NCBI RefSeq assembly: GCF_002099425.1
Contig: NW_018344105.1
Coordinates: forward strand, 992,001-1,056,000
Origin: Phascolarctos cinereus
Taxonomy: Eukaryota > Chordata > Mammalia > Diprotodontia > Phascolarctidae
Length of the DNA stretch: 64,000 nt
Reading direction: 5' to 3'
Shown: one piece after another, positions 57,589 through 64,000 of the stretch
Layout of the letters: every line of letters starts with the position of its first letter
Numbering within the stretch: position 1 is the stretch's first letter
The notes under the pieces: generated by a model
The model's input: only the letters and a program-made list of their open reading frames with translations
Databases searched by the model: none
Told to the model about the DNA's origin: nothing
Made by a program: the position numbers and the translations under genes

Positions 57589-57736
57589 CTAGGATTCTTA
57601 ATTTGAGGTCTGTGATTTCCATCACTGTGTTTCAAGAGAATTGGTTTGCAACACTCTATTTGATTTTATGCACTTAAAAATATTATTCTGAGAAGGGCTC
57701 CACGGGCTTCGTAGACTGTTAAAGGAATTAACACTA
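57589..57736. mobile_element. Second hAT-type relic of the same family
   Basis: CTAGGATTCTTAATTTGAGG and GATTTTATGCACTTAAAAAT, then TTCTGAGAAGGGCTCCACGG correspond to the start, middle and GGGGTCCA-GGCTTC part of the family. The right end is decayed and no duplication is visible. Confidence 0.6.
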
Positions 57737-59400
57737 CAAGAAGGGTACACTCCTAACCCAAAGGAAATCTTCCAGCATGTTGAGGGGCTCTTCTGTATTC
57801 TGAATCTGACTCTGAGAGAAAATGAACTAGAATCACCTGGGAAAAGAGTGAGGATGAGCTTTGATCTGCACCTACGAAGAGAATAGTGACATCGACAAAA
57901 ATCACAGGTCCATTCAAGTATTGACCAAGCATATACACGCTTGGTATATTCAATTCTAATTAATTAAGGTACTATTAGATAGTATATAGCATGAAAGAAA
58001 AAAAGTAATAAGCATGATTTCCTATATTTGCCATTAGAAGTTAATAAAAAACTAAAGCCAAACAACTTTGGTGAGATTTCACTGATTTTTGAGGTAGGAG
58101 TCCCAGTGTTCCTCTGGCCTCTTTAGAGTCAGCACAATTCTGCCTATACTATGCTCAAAGCTTCCTCCCATCTTCCCCTCAGACCAGACACAATCTGTGG
58201 TGCTCCGCTGCAATCTTTCCAACTTCTATCTAATACTTCTTCTTAGATATTTGGAATTTCTAATTCTTCCTCTGTATCTCTTCTTTTTACATCACCATAC
58301 AACCCAATAGGAAACAGACTGTGCCTGTTTCTGTAGCTCCAATCCCCCAGTGTCAGCCTTCCTCTTGGCCAAGCCTAAACTGTACTGACAGATTTAGTTG
58401 TTAGCTTAACTAATATTTTGTGTCTTTTTTTTCACGCCACACACTACAGACTCTGAAATCCTCAAAAATGTCTCCACTCATCTGGGCTGCTAGGGTGAGT
58501 GGTTGGTCTGGGGTTTTTTTTTGTTTTGTTTTGTTTTGAAAAGATCTGGTCCCCACCTAGATCTACCTCATGTGTGGTTTTATTGTCTCAAGTAAGTTTC
58601 CATCTTCCTCATTCCCTTCCTTTAAAGGCCAGGCTTCACTTCCTTGCCAAAACCCCCAAGATCAAATGTTCTCGTCTTGGATTCAAAGGGAAGGGGCAGA
58701 GATTCACCTGTAAACCAACTCAGTGTTTGCTACCAATATGACCCCATAAGCTACATAGGGTTTACATGTTGGCCAGGGTCCTTTTCTTCACATCTCCTGT
58801 CATTCTCTCTATGTATTCACTGACAAACAACTGGGGATAATTCTTCTCCTTGTATCAATGCTCCTCTTGGGGAAATCTTACTCATTTTCCCCAACAATCA
58901 GCTTTCGGGGTGTCCCCTCCTTGTGTGGATATGTTATTCCCCTGAAGCTCGTCATCGCTCCCATCACTTTAGGCAGTTTGCAAGACTATATCACATATAG
59001 CAAGGGGAACTTGAACTCCTCTCCCCAGGGGGCCTTACTGTAGATAAGGGATCAGAGGACCTGTTTCTTTTATATGAGCTGATACAGCGGCTAGAGCTGG
59101 AAGTGAGAGTTTTAAGATCTTTGGCTAGGTTTTTATTCATAGGTATGCCACTGAATAGAGAAAACCCTCTGGAATTATGACAGTCCTGTTACCTGTCAAC
59201 AATGATCATTGCTGGTCGCTTTTCTTGGGCTACCTTTTCCTCTCTTCAAACTTATCTTTCTTCTTTCTGTTCTCCCCTGATCCAAAAGGTGTCCTCCAGC
59301 AAACCTCTAGAAGTCTCAGGCTAACTGCTTAAATCACCCTTTACTAAAATGGTGCCACTTCAGAAGTAATGCCGACTATTCAATTTCTTCAATATTTAAT
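57737..59400. other. Unassigned sequence
   Basis: 1.7 kb in which I recognise nothing. The pyrimidine-rich stretch 58,140-59,040 (CCTTCCTTTAAAGGCCAGGC near 58,610, CCCCTGAAGCTCGTCATCGC near 58,939) could be an unrecognised old repeat rather than unique DNA. A T/G run at 58,514-58,537. Confidence 0.35.
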
Positions 59401-59402
59401 TG

Positions 59403-59825
59403 CCTAGAACCAGGAAAGTGTTGTACACAGTAACCACCATGTTGTGTGATGGCTAATATTGATAGACTTCACCCTTTCTCAGCAATACAAGGATCTAAGA
59501 CATCTCCAAAGGCCTCATGATGAAAAATGCTATCCACAAAGATGAAAGAACTATGGAGTTTGAATGCAGATCGAAGCATACTATTTGCTATTTTTTTTCT
59601 TCTGTTGTGTTTTGTTTCCTCTTTCTGGTGGTTCCTCCTATTGGTTCTAATTCTTACTTACAACATTACTAATGTGAAAATATGTTTCATAGGAATATGT
59701 ATGTACAGCCTATATCAGATTGTGCTCCATCTTGGGTAGAGAGGTGGGGAGGGAGGGGGAGAAAAATTTAAAACTCAAAAGCTTATGGAAGTGATTGTTG
59801 ATAAAGCAAAATAAATAAAAAAGAT
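59403..59825 (+). repeat. L1 LINE, 5'-truncated 3' end
   Basis: GAACCAGGAAAGTGTTGTAC, TCAGCAATACAAGGATCTAA, GAACTATGGAGTTTGAATGC and GATCGAAGCATACTATTTGC lead to a tail TTTAAAACTCAAAAGCTTAT plus ATAAATAAAAAAG. The middle (ATTACTAATGTGAAAATATG, then TGTACAGCCTATATCAGATT) aligns with the 3' block of the HAL1-like element. The 70-codon hydrophobic frame at 59,527-59,739 is a T-rich by-product. Confidence 0.75.
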
Positions 59826-59884
59826 AAAAAAATAATGTTTTTAAATACATAAAATAATATAATAGTGTTAGAAAGAAAAAAAAT

Positions 59885-60030
59885 ATTTAACTGTCTACTG
59901 TGTGTAAGGTACCATGCTAGGTACTCAAGGGAAGATACAGAGAATTATAATAGACTGTGCCTATTCTCAAAAAATTTCCAGGTTAGTGGAGGAGCTAAAA
60001 TGTGTACAGAGGAACTAGGGTATAAAGCAA
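59885..60030 (-). repeat. Ancient interspersed repeat, fifth copy
   Basis: ACTGTGTGTAAGGTACCATG, CTAGGTACTCAAGGGAAGAT and GTGCCTATTCTCAAAAAATT fit the same family as 10,201, strongly diverged. Confidence 0.5.
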
Positions 60031-60094
60031 GAGATGGTCAGAGGCAACATAAAAGGCATGATGATCTATGAAGTGTACAAGAGGGATAAATCTA

Positions 60095-60195
60095 TAGCTA
60101 GCTATATATACCTAGACACACATACATACATGGGTAAAAATATATACATACATATATGTAAAATTTATGTTTTTATCTATATATATGTAAAATTT
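60095..60195. repeat. TATA/ACAT-rich low-complexity tract
   Basis: AGCTATATATACCTAGACAC through CTATATATATGTAAAATTTT. Contains several near-palindromic TATATA words. Confidence 0.75.
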
Positions 60196-60261
60196 TATGG
60201 AGCAGTGAAAGAGAGGAGTGAGAGAGAAGAGAGAGAGGGAGATAGGATGGTTGGAAGAAGC

Positions 60262-60535
60262 AAGGTAGGAAGGAAATAATATTTATTAAGCATGTAAGCT
60301 GGAGATACAAATATAAGGAAGTAGAACAGCCAAGGTCCTTAACTTACATTCTAATGGGAAGACAACACACAGAGGAGGGTTAGAAGTCTTGGGTATGTGG
60401 GGCCCCTCAAGAGCTTAAGAGTTTTCACTTGGGTTACCTAGCTGGTGTATGTCAGAGACAGGACCTGAACTCAGATCTTGCCAACTTTAAAGCTGACCCT
60501 CTCTTCATTATACCCCACTGCCACTCAAATCAAAT
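60262..60535 (-). repeat. Ancient repeat copy plus antisense MIR
   Basis: GGAAATAATATTTATTAAGC and TTAACTTACATTCTAATGGG mark a sixth copy of the 10,201 family. From about 60,420, TTACCTAGCTGGTGTATGTC, GGACCTGAACTCAGATCTTG and CATTATACCCCACTGCC are antisense MIR. Confidence 0.6.
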
Positions 60536-60940
60536 ACTGCAGGAAATTTGGGGTGAGTGGGTAACATGCCTAAAGGTTGTCACCATGATGTCCACAATAC
60601 CTACACAATGCATTAATGCCATTAGAGTATAACTTCCAATTGGATGCTTTAGAGTTAAACTTCTGATTAAGGGGAGAAGAGATGAGAAGATGAGTTAGAA
60701 TTAAGGAATAACGTGATTTTTCCAAGCAATGCAAGTGCATTCTTTCCACATTCATTGTGTTGATGCCATGAAATAAATAAGAGACTCTCAAAGTATTACC
60801 AAGTGAAAGCTCTAATAGCCCCATGTTAATAGCTACAACTCATTTACAACTCAGACTCCTCTGGCCCCACAGGATATGGAAAAGGTAACTTGACTTTCTC
60901 AGGTATAAAAATGAAGGTCGTGACGTCTATTTGCCCTTGT

Positions 60941-60958
60941 GCTGCTGCTGCTGCTGCT
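60941..60958. repeat. (GCT)6 trinucleotide repeat
   Basis: Six pure GCT units just upstream of an 18-bp inverted repeat rich in the same GCAGCTGC word. Confidence 0.9.
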
Positions 60959-60998
60959 ACTTTCAGCAGCTGCACCTAACAGGCAGCAGAACTGCTGT

Positions 60999-61093
60999 TT
61001 AAGCAGCTGCTAATGGACAAGTAGAGATCCCCACCAGCCCTTTTCTGGCCCATCTCTCCTCGGCTACTCATTATACCATTAGCAGCTGCTTAA
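60999..61093. repeat. Perfect 18-bp inverted repeat
   Basis: TTAAGCAGCTGCTAATGG at 60,999-61,016 and its exact complement CCATTAGCAGCTGCTTAA at 61,076-61,093, separated by 59 bases. Outer bases pair partially (CTGCTG against CAGAAG). CAGCTG is a bHLH E-box and is repeated nearby at 60,967-60,972. It could be a chance hairpin, a MITE remnant or paired binding sites. Confidence 0.85.
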
Positions 61094-62569
61094 GCAGAAG
61101 GATGAAGGAAGCCTAATGGCTAGTCCATTGTAGCTACACACTCCCTGGTTAGCATACATGTTTTAGGTGTCATCCCCAATTTCAGGGAAGATTTCCTTGA
61201 ACCTTAAAAGACCCTTCAAGCAGCAATAGATGATAGCCCATTCATCACCTATATGTAAACAGATGCTGCTAAAACACTTGATTACTACCTGGTATCTTAA
61301 CCCAATTCAAGAACACCCCTAATACGCACCAGGGCAGCATTTTTGCTTAGCAAATGTTTCCCCTCCATGAAGTGAGCACTCACACGCATGTGCACGCATG
61401 CGCACACACACACACACACACACTCTCCATGAAAATGAATGGTTAAATTATTCCAATTTTTAAAGTAGAGGAATAAATAGGATTTCATACATCTAGAATT
61501 TTCTGAATCTGATTCCAGTTTGAAAGGAGCGCTTCCATTCTGTTCGACCACTTCAATACCTCTCTATGGAGCAAAATACTTCATTCGCTAATACCCATGC
61601 TCCAATAACAGTCTTAAAGACAAGGGAAGTGATTTAAGCAGAGTAATAGAGACCATATCAGTGGAAGGATTTGAACCCAGAATTTCCTGACTCAGACTTC
61701 AGCACTCTCTGCCCTTCATGCTTTCTCTCTCAGAATCACCAAGTCACTTATGGCAAAGGAGAGAAAGACTGCCACTGGGGAGGCCTGATTAAGACTGGGC
61801 AGATGTGTGTGTGCAATGGAGGATGAGCAAAGCACTCCAATATCATGCCTTCACCCAAGTGCCCCCACTTCCTGGGAGCTGCTTGTTCCATTCTGCACAT
61901 ACCTAACTTGGTTTGGATTTTGAGTTTAACTTTAATCGTGAATCTTCCAAATGTTAATGACTATATCATCAAATAAATTCTATGCTCAACACCAAGGACT
62001 CCAAGGTCTTTGCTGGGATTCACATACATGTTATTCAGGTACAATGCCAGTACGTGTCACTTTGTATTTCCAGCCATTAAAGACCAACTCAAAAACAGAG
62101 GCCTTCTGGTCCTGGCTTTCCCAGGTCCAGACAGGAAAGCTGATTTTCTTCAGCATTTTGAATTTTCAGGCATAAAAAACAAAATTACATGCCTTCTTTT
62201 GAACTTGTAGGAGAGCAACAGGACCAGTAAATGAATTCCATTAAATAGGTATTTGGTAAAATGTAAGGCAAGCAAAAGGAGGGGAGAGTGTAGAGACAGA
62301 GGACTGGAGGAGGTGAATTCAGTGTCAGGCCCTAATAGAACAGTTGAAATTGATTTGGTGGACAGACAGCAAAAGGATATTCCAAACCATATAATGGAGA
62401 AAAGAGAATGGATTCGAGCACAGATCCCGTAATGAATGAGACACGTGAAGAGTGGTGAGGAGATCAGAACGCCCCAAGGAGAAGGGCATTTTCTCAGAGC
62501 CCATACCTGAACAAGAATCCCTACTACAATATACTCAACACATAGTCATCGAGCCTTTTGTTGAAGATC
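61094..62569. other. Mostly unassigned, with MIR and CA tract
   Basis: CA repeat 61,401-61,423 preceded by GCACGCATGCGCAC. At 61,640-61,730 antisense MIR words (AGGATTTGAACCCAGAATTT, CCTGACTCAGACTTCAGCAC). The remainder, including two overlapping frames at 61,951-62,210, is not recognised. Confidence 0.4.
61401..61423. repeat. (CA)n microsatellite
   Basis: Eleven CA units, preceded by alternating purine-pyrimidine sequence GCACGCATGCGCAC of the kind prone to left-handed DNA. Confidence 0.93.
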
Positions 62570-63040
62570 CCCAGTGAGTCAAAACCCTCTACTTCACAAA
62601 ATGTATCAGTCCCCTTTGGAAAGGCTCTAAATCTTCTATCAAGCCCAAATCTGCTGCTTTGCAACTTCTACCCACTGGCCTGGGGTTCTATTCTTGGGGT
62701 CAAAATATTTCAAGTTGAATTCCATTTCTACAAATCAGTCCCTAAAGGCTTGCTATAAGTTTTCCCTTCTCAAGGACAAACAAAACCAGTTCCTTGAATA
62801 TAGTCTCACAGAACAAAACCTGGGACCTTGGTTGTCTTCCTCTGGATACTTGCCATTATAACAAGTGTCCTTAATGAACATGATAATCCAGATGGGTTCA
62901 GACTGTGGCTGAGTACAACTCGACTACTGTCTCCCTAGCACTGGACACTCACTCAATGAAGCCTTATATTGCATTACCTTTCTTGGCTATGATATCACAC
63001 TCAATGTTGACTCATATTGGGTTCGCAGTCAATGAACCAA
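62570..63040 (-). repeat. CR1/L3-type LINE relic, antisense
   Basis: Antisense CR1/L3 words in order: TTGGAAAGGCTCTAAATCTT, ATCAAGCCCAAATCTGCTGC, TTTGCAACTTCTACCCACTG, then ATTGCATTACCTTTCTTGGC and TGTTGACTCATATTGGGTTC. This is the 3' third of the element, without intact coding. Confidence 0.7.
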
Positions 63041-63059
63041 CTTGACAAACAGTGATTTA

Positions 63060-63262
63060 TCTGCTATCCCAAAGTGGGAGGTAATGAACTTCCATTCACC
63101 AGGAATCTTCACACGCCTTCAGGTTCCTTCACCCCAGGTATCTTCAAGCAAAGGCTGGACAGCCATTTCTTCGATATGCTGGAGAGAGATCCTCATTTGT
63201 GCTGGAGTTGGCCTCCACGCCCTTGGAGGTCCCTTCCAAATTGGAAATCCTGTAACTAGCAT
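63060..63262 (+). repeat. CR1/L3-type LINE relic, sense, 3' end
   Basis: CCCAAAGTGGGAGGTAATGA, TCTTCAAGCAAAGGCTGGAC, GGAGGTCCCTTCCAAATTGG and AAATCCTGTAAC are the terminal part of a CR1/L3, opposite in orientation to the piece just upstream. The 107-codon frame at 63,042-63,365 is repeat-derived. Confidence 0.72.
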
Positions 63263-64000
63263 GCTCGTGTTATTGACGGTAATGGACATATTGGGGAAAG
63301 GAGCTGGTGTAGAACTTGACAGTTTTCTACATGGTAACTTTCATGTCTCAGAATGTAAATTTTAAGGCATACAAATAGAGATGGCCTACAGGAAGCTAGA
63401 AAACAAAAACCAGAAAGAAGTCATAGCTGGAGGAAGACAAGAAGGATGAGAGAACATGTGCTGAGCAGTTAGAGTCAAGCGTTGGTAGTCAGGACAGGGG
63501 AAGGAAAGGGTGGGGATTGCCTGGACCTGATGTTCTCCATCTTGTCTGTGAAGAAGGGGAAGAAACTCAACAGTCACATTCTACAAGGAAAGCAGGAAAA
63601 TGATTACCATTCAAGAAATGTGGGAAATTGAAAAGCCGCCCTTTTAATCCATCCTTCCATCCATTTCTCCTTTCATTCAATTTAGCAAGCATTTGCTAAG
63701 TGCCTACTATGTACCACTCTGTACTAGGCACCTTGCAGCCACCTTTGTCACTTGCATCTTTTCTGGCAATGTTCTGTGATCTTGTTTTCACCCTAGACTG
63801 AAAACTCCATGATCAGGGGAGTGAAAGGGATGCTGGAGGTGGCTACTAAATGTTGGATGCTAGTGATGAGACAAACAGCAATTCTAGCTTGTCAAGGCCA
63901 TAAGCTGCATATAAACCAAATCAAATCAACAGCACTCTGGCCTAAGGCAAAACTCCCTATCTTCACTGTCCTCCTCACCCCTGCTTTCAAAGAATACCCC
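63263..64000. other. Mostly unassigned end of window
   Basis: At 63,660-63,735, CATTCAATTTAGCAAGCATT and GTGCCTACTATGTACCACTC is an antisense L2-like end. The rest to the window edge shows nothing I recognise. Confidence 0.4.

Noticed and set aside
59527-59739. Small membrane protein (70 codons, hydrophobic)
   Set aside because: Hydrophobicity comes from a T-rich stretch of an L1 3'UTR.

Overview
The window looks like intergenic or deep-intronic DNA from a marsupial, most likely an Australian-type (australidelphian) one. The main evidence is a tRNA-like SINE whose head reads GGGGCAGCTAGGTGG and whose body carries GAGTTCAAATCTGGCCTCAGAC. I recall this as the WSINE1/WALLSI-type family of Australian marsupials; the opossum-type SINE1 tail was not seen. 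L1 tails of marsupial type and many very old MIR, L2 and CR1/L3 relics fit the same origin. Family names are from memory, without a database search.

I found no protein-coding exon, rRNA, functional tRNA, CRISPR array or retroviral/LTR element that I can support. The longest open frames are about 130 codons, lack recognisable domains, and often lie inside repeats. The window is best read as a gene desert or large intron. Several AT-rich, repeat-poor blocks (about 15.4-16.6, 34.7-35.35, 38.05-38.65, 42.78-43.15, 46.95-47.4 and 51.2-51.6 kb) have the texture of conserved non-coding DNA and are the best candidates for function, but this is inference.

Layout. 0-15 kb: mostly single-copy sequence with four short SINEs (three with clear target-site duplications), scattered MIRs and one long L2 relic (13.1-13.6 kb). 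15-21 kb: repeat-poor. 21-31 kb: a palindromic hAT-like MITE (21.6 kb), a CR1/L3 reverse-transcriptase relic (24.3 kb), a long L2 (27.1-27.9 kb), a second MITE (28.3 kb), a stack of antisense L2s with a MIR nested inside one, then a long-form SINE. 31.1-34.1 kb: the showpiece, an end-to-end L1-derived insertion bounded by a perfect 13-bp duplication, with 5'UTR, broken ORF1 and 3' region but no ORF2 (HAL1-like). 34-43 kb: repeat-poor, with a third MITE at 40.2 kb. 43.4-46.3 kb: a repeat cluster (CR1/L3 3' end, two opposed long SINEs, a short SINE, L2). 46-56 kb: mostly single-copy, with an L1 tail (49.4 kb), a near-complete MIR (53.5 kb) and a CR1/L3 RT relic (53.9-54.5 kb). 56-64 kb: a hAT element with a perfect 8-bp duplication, another hAT relic, an L1 tail, an 18-bp perfect inverted repeat (61.0 kb) and opposed CR1/L3 fragments.

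No genes act together here. The readable history is a stratigraphy of transposition: ancient CR1/L3, L2 and MIR, then hAT MITEs, then marsupial L1/HAL1 and SINEs with still-readable duplications.
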